A program made the translations under genes and the position numbers. A DNA stretch of 64,000 bases from Deltaproteobacteria bacterium (GTDB lineage: Bacteria > Myxococcota_A > Polyangia > Polyangiales > Ga0077539), in NCBI GenBank assembly GCA_016704445.1, contig JADJAE010000012.1:62001-126000 (forward strand), in the 5' to 3' direction. The notes beneath the pieces are model-generated. The model did no database searches, was not told the origin of the DNA, and was given only the letters and a program-made list of their open reading frames with translations. Numbering within the stretch: the first letter of the stretch is position 1; each line of letters begins with the position of its first letter. Positions 38,177 to 46,525 of this stretch are shown here, in pieces.

Positions 38177-38527
38177 TCAGCGCGCCCTCGACGGCCCCAG
38201 CGCCCACGGGCGGGTGATCGCCGCCAGCGCCCGCTCGGCCCCTTGAGCCGCGGCCCCGACGCCCATCCCCTCCAGCGCCTCGAAGCCCTCTACGCTCCCA
38301 TCCCGCAACGCCTCGTCCAGCCGGTCGAGCCTCCCGGTCACCTCGGCCTCGTGCGCCGCCCGTGCGGCCGTCACGTCCTTCGTCCATGGCATCGGTTGTC
38401 CAATGGACATCAGCAGCTCCGGCCGCTCGCTCCCCCGGTGCTCATATCGGAGTCCGATGGGGACCGTCACGCACTTCGCCACCCTCGCCACCTCCGCGCT
38501 CCCCGGCCGGAAGCCCAGCGGGCGCTC
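38177..38527. repeat. 351-bp direct repeat, copy 2
   Basis: Partner of 33160-33510 and part of the intact acyltransferase gene. The left edge coincides with the stop codon of that gene, and the right edge is internal to it. Confidence 0.92.
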
Positions 38528-38929
38528 GGTCACCGGGCGCTCCCTCCCCTGGGGGAAGACCCACACCATCCTCCCCGGGGCGTTGAGAAGCCGCGCCGCG
38601 TAGCGCATCGCGCTCGCCCCGTCCGCCGGGTCGGAGAGGTCGACCCCGAAGGCGCCCACCATCGCGAAGAAGGGCAGCCTGCGGAGGTTGCCCGCGTCCA
38701 TCATGGCGTGCCCGTCACAGCGCAAGACCCGCTCGGTGAGGTAGAGCACCACCATCGGGTCCCACCACGAGGTGTGGTTGGAGACGATGAGCACCGGGCC
38801 CGAGGAGAGCGCGGCGCGGAGGTGGTCCATCCCCTCGGCGCGCACCGCGGAGAAGCTCGCGCGGATGCGGGAGCGGGCGTGCCCCGAGAACCACCACCGG
38901 AAGAGCCGGTTCTTGCGAGCGGGGATCAC
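38177..38929 (-). CDS. 1-acyl-glycerol-phosphate-type acyltransferase in the carotenoid operon
   Basis: A 250-aa PlsC-like acyltransferase. The catalytic block is SNHTSWWDP, a NHxxWxxD variant of the usual HX4D, and VFPQGRERP supplies the second motif near residue 130. It begins 1 base after the cruA stop, so it is the last gene of the crtI-crtB-cruA operon. In comparable carotenoid clusters such acyltransferases attach fatty acids to carotenoid glycosides; no glycosyltransferase is seen here, so phospholipid acylation is equally possible. Its last 117 codons are duplicated at 33160. Confidence 0.8.
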   Translation of the reverse strand: MIPARKNRLFRWWFSGHARSRIRASFSAVRAEGMDHLRAALSSGPVLIVSNHTSWWDPMVVLYLTERVLRCDGHAMMDAGNLRRLPFFAMVGAFGVDLSDPADGASAMRYAARLLNAPGRMVWVFPQGRERPVTERPLGFRPGSAEVARVAKCVTVPIGLRYEHRGSERPELLMSIGQPMPWTKDVTAARAAHEAEVTGRLDRLDEALRDGSVEGFEALEGMGVGAAAQGAERALAAITRPWALGPSRAR

Positions 38930-38930
38930 C

Positions 38931-40379
38931 TTACGGCACCGGCTCCTTCGACCAGAGCGCCTGGAGCACCCCTGCGCCCCAGCGCCCCACCCCCGCGGCC
39001 CCCAGCACCCTGAACACCCACGGGTAGACCTCCGGCCTCCTCATCGAAGTCGAATGAAGAAACCTGAAGAAATCCCCTCCGGACATCTCATCCCTCAACA
39101 GCCTCCCATAGGCCTCATCGCCCATCGAGTGAAGCGAGCCGAAGGCCGCGTCGAGCAATCCATTGAGCGCCCCCGCCTTCGCGGGTTCCCTCGGAGGCGA
39201 GGCGATCATGTGGGCGAGCGCTCCGGTCCCCCGGTGCAGTGGCGTGTCGTGCACCACCGGGTCGAGCGACACGCGCTCCTCGGACAGCGCCGCCATCACC
39301 CTGGCGCTCGCCGACTTCACCGAACGCAGCGTCGCCCCGAAGCCGCAGTAGGTGAGCGGGGAGTGCCGCGCCGCAGCGTCCCCCACCAGCACGATGCGCG
39401 ACGACGGAGGGCGGGGCGCGGGCGTGAGCCTCGACCAGCCGGGGATGTACCCGAAGGTCGGCCGCTCGAGCTTCGCCTCTCCTCGCTTGTATCGGGGGAG
39501 CGTCTCGAAGAAGCGCGCATAGAGCTTCACCAGCGAGCCGTCTCCCACCGCGGTGCGCTTGTCGTAATAGAAGAGATAGACGGTGGTCTCTCCGGGCCTC
39601 CCTGGAAAGCCCTCCCAGATGTGCTGTCGGCCCTCCTCCACGCCCTCCGTCGTCACCAGTATCTCCCCTACCCCCGGGTCGACCTCTGCGGGACCATCAC
39701 CCTGCGCGAGCCCGGTGAGCACGCCGCCCACGGTGGGGCAGATCAGGTCGGCGGTGGCCGAGGGGCTCGCTGCGCCGCGGGCGTCGATCATCAGCCGCGC
39801 GACCACCTCGCTCGATGCCCCGGCGCCGTCGATGAAGCGCAGGGCGATGGAGCGCTCTCCCGAAGCGTGCCCGATGAGCGAGTGACCATCATGGAAGACC
39901 ACCCCCAGCGACTCCGCACGACGGCGGACCAGGGAGAGCAATGCGCCCGCGTCCACCGAGCGGTCGAGCACCCTGGTGACAGGCCAGGTTCCGCCCTCGT
40001 GCCAGCGGCAGAAGCCCTCTCGGTAGCGGGCGATGATGAGGCCGTCGAGCTCGTCGTGGGTGAGCAGCCCCATGGAGACCAGGGCGTCGAGCTCTCGCTC
40101 CGAGGCGTTCCACTCCCGGTGCGTGCCCCCGGCGCGGGAGCGGTCGAACACATGCACCTTCGCCCCCATCGCGGCCAGCACCGGGGCGTAGAGCAGCGAC
40201 AGGCCGCCGCCCACCAGCGCCACGTCGCAGTCGACGGCAGTACTGACATCGGGCGCGCTCTCGGGGGGGCGGTCGTCGACCGGAGGGCGGGAGCGCGTGG
40301 CGTCGAGGTGCTCCAGCCTCTCCAGCAGCTCGGGCCCCGCGGCGTCTCGGACCCTGGCGCGGGCTTCCTCCGGGCTCAT
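38931..40379 (-). CDS. cruA: CruA-type lycopene cyclase
   Basis: A 482-aa FAD-dependent protein. The FAD site is CDVALVGGGLSLLYAPVLAA, near residues 51-70. The THREWNASERELDALVSMGL and REGFCRWHEGGTW segments match the CruA/CruP family of lycopene cyclases known from green sulfur bacteria and cyanobacteria, not the CrtY type. FAD-domain end motif VLVGDAAARHSPLTYCGFG is present. It overlaps the crtB stop by ATGA. Expected reaction: cyclisation of lycopene ends to beta-rings. Confidence 0.82.
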   Translation of the reverse strand: MSPEEARARVRDAAGPELLERLEHLDATRSRPPVDDRPPESAPDVSTAVDCDVALVGGGLSLLYAPVLAAMGAKVHVFDRSRAGGTHREWNASERELDALVSMGLLTHDELDGLIIARYREGFCRWHEGGTWPVTRVLDRSVDAGALLSLVRRRAESLGVVFHDGHSLIGHASGERSIALRFIDGAGASSEVVARLMIDARGAASPSATADLICPTVGGVLTGLAQGDGPAEVDPGVGEILVTTEGVEEGRQHIWEGFPGRPGETTVYLFYYDKRTAVGDGSLVKLYARFFETLPRYKRGEAKLERPTFGYIPGWSRLTPAPRPPSSRIVLVGDAAARHSPLTYCGFGATLRSVKSASARVMAALSEERVSLDPVVHDTPLHRGTGALAHMIASPPREPAKAGALNGLLDAAFGSLHSMGDEAYGRLLRDEMSGGDFFRFLHSTSMRRPEVYPWVFRVLGAAGVGRWGAGVLQALWSKEPVP

Positions 40380-41329
40380 CCGGCGTCGACTCCTTGCACC
40401 GCGTCCACGAGAAACTGCACCGCGGGCAGCGCCGGGGCGTCGCCCTCCTTCGGCTCGCGATCGGCCGAGAAGCGCGCCCCGAAGGCCCTCGCCAGCAGCC
40501 GCAGCTTGCGCGCCCCGGGCACCACCGCGCGAGAGCTCACCGAGTCCCCTCCCCGCCTCCGCACCTCTTCACCGATGTTGGAATAGAGCAGCGCCGCCGC
40601 GCGAATGGCCATCCGACAATCGCGTGGCAGCATCGCCACCCCGTCGGCCGATCGCTGATAGAGCCGGTCGGCCTCCTTCAGGGTGCGCTCGATCACCAGG
40701 CCCAATGGGGCGCTGAAGCTCGGGGCTCTCAGGAGTGCCTCCACGTCGACCCCGGCCTCCGCCAGCCAGTCGGCAGGGAGGTACACCCGGCCGTTGCGGG
40801 CGTCTTCGCCCACGTCGCGACAGATGTTGGTGAGCTGCATCGCCACGCCCAGGTCGCAGGCGCGCGCCAGCACCCCGGGATCTCGGCGTCCCATGAGCAC
40901 GGTCATCATCACCCCCACGGTGGCCGCCACCCGGGCGCAGTAGCCCTGGAGCGACTCCATGTCGGCATAGCGTCGCCCCTCGACGTCCCACTCGAAGCCG
41001 TCGAGCATCGCCTCGGGGATCGCCCTCGGAAGGTCATATCGCTTCACCACCACCGAGAGGGCGCGGTCGACCGGGGTGTCGTTGGGCTCTCCCGCGTAGA
41101 TCTTCCCGAGGCGCTCCCGCATCCGGGCGACGGCCTCCGGGGCGTGCTTGGGGGAGACGAGGTCGACCGCGTCGTCGGCCACACGGCAGAAGGCGTAGAG
41201 CACCGAGGCCGGGCCCCGCACCCGGGCAGGGAGGAAGAGCGACGCGGCGTGGAAGCTCTTCGACCCGGCGCGGAGTATCTCCCGGCACCGCCGGACGTCT
41301 TCGTCGTAGGGGTCAGGCAGGCGTAGCAT
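40376..41329 (-). CDS. crtB: Phytoene synthase
   Basis: A 317-aa squalene/phytoene synthase fold protein. The two Asp-rich motifs are present: RVADDAVDL near residue 50 and NICRDVGEDARNGRVYLP near 170. It couples two geranylgeranyl diphosphates to phytoene, the first carotenoid step. It overlaps the crtI end by 17 bases and the cruA start by 4 bases. Confidence 0.95.
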   Translation of the reverse strand: MLRLPDPYDEDVRRCREILRAGSKSFHAASLFLPARVRGPASVLYAFCRVADDAVDLVSPKHAPEAVARMRERLGKIYAGEPNDTPVDRALSVVVKRYDLPRAIPEAMLDGFEWDVEGRRYADMESLQGYCARVAATVGVMMTVLMGRRDPGVLARACDLGVAMQLTNICRDVGEDARNGRVYLPADWLAEAGVDVEALLRAPSFSAPLGLVIERTLKEADRLYQRSADGVAMLPRDCRMAIRAAALLYSNIGEEVRRRGGDSVSSRAVVPGARKLRLLARAFGARFSADREPKEGDAPALPAVQFLVDAVQGVDAG

Positions 41330-42833
41330 CGGGGACCACGCGATCGAGCACGCGCGCGGAGGAGAGCACGCCGGGCATGCCCGCGCCGGGGTGGGTTCCG
41401 GCGCCGACGAGGTAGAGGTTCTCGATGTCCTCGCTCTGGTTGTGCGGGCGAAACCACGCGCTCTGGGTGAGCACGGGCTCCATCGCGAAGGCGGCTCCCT
41501 TGAAGGAGAGCAGGTCGTCCTGAAACTGCTGCGGAGTCAGCACCCGCGAGCTCACCACGTGCTTCGCGAGGTCGGGCATCACGGTCTTGGAGAGGTAGGC
41601 CTCGATGGACTTGCGGTAGGCCTCGGCCCGCACCGACCAGTCGATGCCCGCGTCGAGGTGCGGCACCGGCGACAGCACATAGAAGGCGTCGCAGCCCTCC
41701 GGGGCCATCGAGGGGTCGGTGGCGGTCGGGCGGTGGAGGTAGAGCGAGAAGTCGTCGGCGAGCACCTTCTTCTCGAAGATGTCGTCGAGCAGCTCCCGAT
41801 AGCGCGGACCCAGCAGGATGGTGTGGTGCGCCACGTCTTCGTACTTCCGGTCGGTGCCGAAGTACCAGACGAAGAGGGACATGGAGTAGCGGGAGCGCTC
41901 GATGCGCGAGTCGGTCCAGGTCTTACGGGCCTCCGGGGCGACGAGGTAGCGGTAGGTCCACGCCGAGTCGGCGTTGGAGACCACCACCGCCGCGGGGATC
42001 ACCTCCCCGTTGGCCAGCTCGACCCCGGTGGCCTTGCGGCCCTTGAGGGTGATGCGCTTCACCTCGGCGTTGCAGCGCACCGTCCCCCCGACCGACCCCT
42101 CGATGAGGTTGACCAGGCCCTTGACGAGCTCCCCGGTGCCGCCAATAGGGAAGTGAACTCCCCACTTGCGTTCGAGGAAGGCGATGAGCGTGTAGATCGA
42201 TGTGGTGCTGAATGGATTGCCGCCCACCAGCAGCGGATGAAAGCTCATCACCTGACGAAGCTTCTCGTGCTTCAAGAACTTCGACACGAGCCCGTACACG
42301 GTGCGATAGCTCTGCAGCTTCACCATCTCCGGGACGATCTTCAGCATCGAGCCCAGGTCGAGGAAGGGCACGTGCGCCAGCTTCTCGAAGCCCACGCGGA
42401 AGATCTCCTCGCTCATCTTCACGAAGCGCTCGTAGCCGTCGACGTCCCCCGGGGAGACCTTCGCCACCTCGGCCCGCATCGCCGCCGCGTCGCCGGTGTA
42501 GTCGAAATGCGTACCGTCCTCGAAGCGAACCCTATAGAAGGGCGTCACCGGGCGCATGTCGATGTCATCGGACATCTTTCGCCCGCACAGCGCCCACAGC
42601 TCTTCAAACAAGAAGGGAGCCGTCACCACCGTGGGCCCGGCGTCGAAGACGAAGCCGTCCTGTCGGTGCACGTAGGCCCGACCTCCCGGCGCGTCGGCCT
42701 TCTCCAGGACCGTCACGCGATACCCCCGAGCCCCGAGCCGCACCGCGGCCGCAAGCCCACCAAACCCGCTGCCGATCACCACGGCGTGCGGTCGTCGATC
42801 GGCCGTACTGCCCTGCGGAGTATTGTCCATCAT
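41313..42833 (-). CDS. crtI: Phytoene desaturase
   Basis: 506 aa from the ATG at 42833 (42830 also possible). The FAD motif VVIGSGFGGLAAAVRLGARG opens the protein after 15 residues. PGGRAYV(x)R(x)DGF(x)FDAGPT and the C-terminal NLYLVGAGTHPGAGMPGV are signatures of CrtI-type desaturases, converting phytoene to lycopene. First gene of the operon, divergent from carH across 91 bases. Confidence 0.95.
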   Translation of the reverse strand: MMDNTPQGSTADRRPHAVVIGSGFGGLAAAVRLGARGYRVTVLEKADAPGGRAYVHRQDGFVFDAGPTVVTAPFLFEELWALCGRKMSDDIDMRPVTPFYRVRFEDGTHFDYTGDAAAMRAEVAKVSPGDVDGYERFVKMSEEIFRVGFEKLAHVPFLDLGSMLKIVPEMVKLQSYRTVYGLVSKFLKHEKLRQVMSFHPLLVGGNPFSTTSIYTLIAFLERKWGVHFPIGGTGELVKGLVNLIEGSVGGTVRCNAEVKRITLKGRKATGVELANGEVIPAAVVVSNADSAWTYRYLVAPEARKTWTDSRIERSRYSMSLFVWYFGTDRKYEDVAHHTILLGPRYRELLDDIFEKKVLADDFSLYLHRPTATDPSMAPEGCDAFYVLSPVPHLDAGIDWSVRAEAYRKSIEAYLSKTVMPDLAKHVVSSRVLTPQQFQDDLLSFKGAAFAMEPVLTQSAWFRPHNQSEDIENLYLVGAGTHPGAGMPGVLSSARVLDRVVPDATPA

Positions 42834-42924
42834 TGCTCTGCCCGTAGGCCCTCTCTTATCATCGACCGCGGAACTTAAGCAGCGGCACGGTCGCTCACGC
42901 GATGCCGCTCGCAAGAATGGATGC
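42834..42924. promoter_or_regulatory. Divergent crtI/carH control region
   Basis: The 91 bases between the crtI and carH starts must hold both promoters and the CarH operator, going by the known CarH systems. GCATCCATTC and GATGATAAGAG (read on the minus strand) are candidate promoter pieces for crtI; neither is strong. No exact operator palindrome was assigned. Confidence 0.55.
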
Positions 42925-43851
42925 ATGAAAGACGCGCTCGGTCGCTACCGAATCAACGTGGTCGCGGAATTGACCGGCGTGCCTGCGGCGACGCTGCGCG
43001 CCTGGGAGCGGCGCTACGGCATCCCTACCCCCGCCCGCACCGCCTCGTCGTACCGCCTCTACAGCGACGTCGACGTGGTGGAGCTCAAGCGCCTGCGCGA
43101 CCTCTGCAGCAGCGGCATGGCCATCGCCGAGGCCGCGCAGTTGGTGCGCGTCGACCGCGAGGGGAAGGCCCCCTCGACGCCTCCCCCGGCGGGCGAGCTC
43201 GCCAGCGCGTCCGCCATGGCGCTCGACGCCCTGCTCGCGGCGGTGCGCGACTTCGACCCCGAGCGCATCCAGCAGGAGGTCAGCCGCGCGCTCTTCGTCG
43301 GCAGCGCCCAGGAGGTCTTCGAGGGGGTCTTCGCGCCCGCCCTGCGACAGATCGGCGACCTCTGGCACCAGGGCCAGCTCTCCGTGGCCCAGGAGCACCT
43401 CGCCTCGGGGTACATCCTGGGCGTCGTGGGCTCGCTGGTGCGCCTCGTCCAGCCGAGCGATGCCCGCTGGCGCCTGGTGCTGGCGAGCGTCGAGGACGAG
43501 GAGCACGCCATCGGATTGCACGGCGTCGCGATCCAGATGGCGGGCTGGGGCATCCAATCGACGATCCTGGGTGGGCGCACTCCGCCGCAGGCCATCGCCG
43601 ATGCCATCGAGCACCTCAACCCCGACGCCGTCGGCCTCTCGATCACCATGGGGCGCTCCCCCGCGGCGGCGGTGGCCATGCTCGACGCCTACGCGCTGGC
43701 CTGCGGGAACCGTCCCTGGTTCGTGGGCGGCAGCGGGGCGGCCTCCGTGGCGGCGCTCGTCCGCGCTCGCGGGGGCCTCTGCCTCGTGGGCTCTCCCTCC
43801 GATCACCGCGTGGCGATCGAGCGGGCGCTCTCCCGGCGCAGCCCCGCCTGA
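42925..43851 (+). CDS. carH: CarH-type B12-dependent photoreceptor repressor
   Basis: 308 aa. The MerR-type DNA-binding domain starts MKDALGRYRINVVAELTGVP (residues 1-75). The helical bundle carries LWHQGQLSVAQEH: W147 plus nine residues, then E157-H158, exactly the Wx9EH motif that surrounds adenosylcobalamin in CarH. The Rossmann B12 domain has E192-x-H194-x-x-G197, the cobalt-binding ExHxxG motif. In characterised CarH, the dark tetramer represses carotenoid genes and light breaks the Co-C bond. The divergent crt operon fits that role. An upstream ATG (42823) is possible but lacks family sequence. Confidence 0.93.
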   Translation: MKDALGRYRINVVAELTGVPAATLRAWERRYGIPTPARTASSYRLYSDVDVVELKRLRDLCSSGMAIAEAAQLVRVDREGKAPSTPPPAGELASASAMALDALLAAVRDFDPERIQQEVSRALFVGSAQEVFEGVFAPALRQIGDLWHQGQLSVAQEHLASGYILGVVGSLVRLVQPSDARWRLVLASVEDEEHAIGLHGVAIQMAGWGIQSTILGGRTPPQAIADAIEHLNPDAVGLSITMGRSPAAAVAMLDAYALACGNRPWFVGGSGAASVAALVRARGGLCLVGSPSDHRVAIERALSRRSPA

Positions 43852-43891
43852 CCCTCCCTCATGGGGTAGAGTCACCTTCTTGGACTGAACG

Positions 43892-44494
43892 ATGGAGCGA
43901 CCATTGAATACAAGGTTGTGGTGGACTCTCGCCCTGGCACTGGCTCCGTTGGCGACGCAGGCCGACCCGGTTTCACCGACGGTCGCGCCGCAGGTGGCCC
44001 CTGCCCCGCCGCCTGCTCCGCCTGCTCCGCCGCCGCCGCTGGCGCCGGACTTCGCGCTGGAGGGCACCAGCGGACAGACCCGTCGGCTGCGCGACTACCG
44101 GGGGCGGGTGGTGATCCTGATCTATGAAGACAGGGACTCCAACCAGCAGAACAACGAGCTGAAGCGGGAGCTGGCCGAGCGCGCCCGCTCCCAGGACCTC
44201 AGCCGCGACGTGGCGGTGGTGCCGGTGGCCAACCTGAGCTCGTACAGCTTCTGGCCCGCCTCGGGCTTCGCTCGCGACGCCGTCATCGACATCGCCAGGG
44301 AGCAGCGGATGGAGATCCTGATCGACTGGTCCAGCAGCATGTCGGGGGCGTATCGGTTTCGCCCGTCGACCAGCTATGTGATGGTGCTCGACCGCGACGG
44401 CCGGGTGCTCTTCCGCCACGCCGGGATGCTGCCTCCGCGCGCCCGCATGCGCTTCTTCTCCGTCATCGGCGAGGCCATGGCCGACCCGGGCTGA
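43892..44494 (+). CDS. Exported redoxin-fold protein without redox cysteines
   Basis: A 200-aa protein with a signal peptide ending ATQA near residue 25 and a Pro-rich linker (about 30-50). Then APDFALEGTSGQTRRLRDYRGRVVILIYED resembles thioredoxin/redoxin folds (YtfJ- or TlpA-like). The CxxC site is replaced by YEDRDSN, and the mature part has no cysteine. The strand YVMVLDRDGRVLFRHAG fits the fold. It lies 40 bases after carH, but a shared function is not evident. Likely a structural or binding role. Confidence 0.65.
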   Translation: MERPLNTRLWWTLALALAPLATQADPVSPTVAPQVAPAPPPAPPAPPPPLAPDFALEGTSGQTRRLRDYRGRVVILIYEDRDSNQQNNELKRELAERARSQDLSRDVAVVPVANLSSYSFWPASGFARDAVIDIAREQRMEILIDWSSSMSGAYRFRPSTSYVMVLDRDGRVLFRHAGMLPPRARMRFFSVIGEAMADPG

Positions 44495-44554
44495 TCGGGG
44501 CGAAACAGCACTACCTACGAGCGCATCGCCCTTCGGCGTAACAGTTCAGAGGGC

Positions 44555-44806
44555 GCAAGCCGCTCGTTTGACGCTGGGGTTCGCGCGTTGGCGCTCACCC
44601 CAGGCTATAACAGGTGACGACCCCGCGTTCGCGGGGTCTTTCGTACCGAAACTCGATGGACCTTCCGTAGGCTCCAATCGATGTGCCGTCGGCTCCATCG
44701 AAGTGGCATTCCTGTTCGAAAGACCCCCGCGAACGCGGGGTCGTCACCTGTTATAGCCTGGGGTGAGCGCCAACGCGCGAACCCCAGCGTCAAACGAGCG
44801 GCTTGC
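44555..44806. repeat. Long palindrome, copy C, near-perfect arms
   Basis: The left arm 44555-44643 (89 bases) and right arm 44717-44806 (90 bases) are inverted copies with one indel. Shared blocks are GCAAGCCGCTCGTTTGACG, CTCACCCCAGGCTATAACAGG and an inner GACCCCGCGTTCGCGGGG hairpin. The 73-base centre contains TACCGAAACTCGATGGACC as in copy B. It fills the 295-base gap between convergent genes, and its right arm provides the last codons and stop of the M23 gene. Strong candidate for a bidirectional terminator or a MITE-like mobile element. Confidence 0.93.
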
Positions 44807-45912
44807 TCCCCTCAACGGCTGCCCTTCGGCGGCGCAGCCCCAGCGCCGCCAGCGCCAGCAGCCACGGCCCCGCAGCGCCGCCCCGCGAGGGGAGCGTGCG
44901 ACACCCGCAGCCGGCGTCTTCCACGGGCGGCGTCGCCGGAGTGGAGGCGTCCTCGCCGCCGACATCACTCCCGACATCGCTACCGACATCCACCAGCGCC
45001 GAGCCCAGATCGCGCGCCGTCGCAACATCGCTCCCGATGTCTCTCGGGACATCTCTCGGGATGTCCGTCAGCGCCGCAGCGTCCGCGCCGGTGTCCAATG
45101 GGACATCTCGGGACATCTCTCGGGACATCCCTCGGGACATCCATCACGGCCACGACGTCAGGGCCGTTGTCCCTGGGGATATCTCTCGGGACATCCCTCG
45201 GGACATCGATGGGGGTCCCGGCGTCCCGGGGGGCGCCGCCGTCCGGAGGATCGGTCACGCTCAGCAGGCGCTGGTAGGACTCGATGAGCGCCCCGTAGGT
45301 CGGCGCGTAGACCGTGCCGAAGCCCGACACCGCACGGTTGATGTTGAAATGGAGGTGGATGGTGGTGGCGGTTCCGCCGAAGTTGTTGGAGACGCGGCCG
45401 AGCCGGTCGCCGCGCACCACGCGGGCGCCTGCGGCGACCTGCACGCTGCGCATATGGAGATAGTCGTAGCGGGTCCCGTCATCGGCCATGAGGTAGACCG
45501 AGTACGAGCCCACGTTGGTGATGCGGCCGGTGGCGGCGGCGACGACCCAGTGGACGTTGTCCTGGCAGTTGGCGGCGCGGATGTCCTGTCCCTGGTGGCC
45601 CGTTCCGGAGGGGCACATGGGCATGTCCCAGGAGCGGCTCTCGCAGTAGTTGTCTCGCCATGGATAGGAGCGATTGCGGGCGTCGCACTGCGACCCGCTG
45701 GGGCCGTAGTTGCCCCCGACGCCCCACACCTGCGAGTTGGCGTAGGCGGGCGCGCTCTCGGTGGGGAAGCGCATCCCCGGCGCGTAGCTGGTCATGTCGG
45801 GGCGGCCCCGGCCGCTGCCCGAGACGAGCTCCCCGGCGGGGCGATAGGTGAACTGCGCCAGCGCGGGAGAGGCGCAGAGCGCGACCGAGGCGGCGAGCGC
45901 GACGGCCCTCAC
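44790..45912 (-). CDS. Exported M23-like protein with MYXO-CTERM-type tail (frameshift in repeat)
   Basis: Start GTG at 45912 overlaps the upstream stop (GTGA). A signal peptide ends SPALAQ. The M23-type domain shows GHQGQDIRA, DYLHMRS and IHLHFNI, but the first His-Asp pair is altered (HQGQD), so activity is uncertain. A DVPRDVPRD linker follows. The frame from 45999 runs to 44980; the tail with GCGCRTLPSRGGAAGPWLLALAALGLRRRR, a MYXO-CTERM form, is in another frame (44790-45140). The break lies at 45100-45112, where one 12-base repeat unit is only 10 bases long. The end lies in palindrome C. Confidence 0.78.
45020..45215. repeat. Interrupted 12-bp tandem repeats in the M23-like gene
   Basis: Copies of CTCGGGACATCY (coding GATGTCCCGAGR) occur in at least three clusters. 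They encode DVPR/DIPR. One unit at about 45100-45112 is two bases short, which breaks the frame. The spacing is irregular, unlike the 9-bp array at 30241. Confidence 0.85.
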
Positions 45913-46457
45913 GGGCGCACCTCCACGAGGGAGTCGGCGAGGGCGCGGAGGTAGTCCTCCTGCACGCAGCGGGCGTCGAGGTCGGGGCGGTTGCTGCACT
46001 CGATGTCGAGCGACCAGGCGACGCCGCGCTCCTCCCAGGTGGCCACGCGGATGAGCTCGTTGCGGGAGACGGTGGCCGGGACGCCGCGCAGCGTGGAGGC
46101 GTGGCGGAGCACCTCGCCAGGCGGCGGCGGATGGCGGTTGGCGTTGCCGTGGATGGCGATGGTGAGGTCGGAGAGGGGAATGGACGCGGCGACCCAGCCC
46201 GGCCCGGCGGTGACGACAGCGACGGCGACCATGCGCTCGTCGCGCGGCAGAAGCAGCGGGATCGTGGAGGCGTCGAGCTCTCGGCGAGACTCCGGGCGAA
46301 GCAGGTCGCGCAGCCGACGAGCATCGGCCGGAGCGGTGGGAGAGGCGGGCGTCGGGGCGACGACCGTGGGCGGCGTCACGGGCTGCGACGAGGGCGTCGG
46401 AGGGTCGCGGCGACAGGCGAGGAGGAGCAGCGGCAGCAGCAGGGCGGGAGGGCGCAT
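45909..46457 (-). CDS. Uncharacterised lipoprotein
   Basis: 182 aa. Signal peptide with lipobox LLLAC (Cys at about 15), then a Pro/Thr-rich linker, then a compact domain ending CSNRPDLDARC. Two Cys near the C-terminus may form a disulfide. It overlaps the downstream M23-like gene by 4 bases and follows the third M23 gene by 68 bases. No known domain. The position suggests a helper of the neighbouring peptidoglycan enzymes. Confidence 0.65.
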   Translation of the reverse strand: MRPPALLLPLLLLACRRDPPTPSSQPVTPPTVVAPTPASPTAPADARRLRDLLRPESRRELDASTIPLLLPRDERMVAVAVVTAGPGWVAASIPLSDLTIAIHGNANRHPPPPGEVLRHASTLRGVPATVSRNELIRVATWEERGVAWSLDIECSNRPDLDARCVQEDYLRALADSLVEVRP

Positions 46458-46525
46458 GGAGGACGCCGAGAGGAGCCCGGAGGGAGCGCGGCGGTCAAGC
46501 GGCCCGCGGGGGGTCAGACACACTC

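Noticed and set aside
44568..44793. Two 62-aa ORFs with the same ends, on opposite strands
   Set aside because: Produced by palindrome C, not genes.
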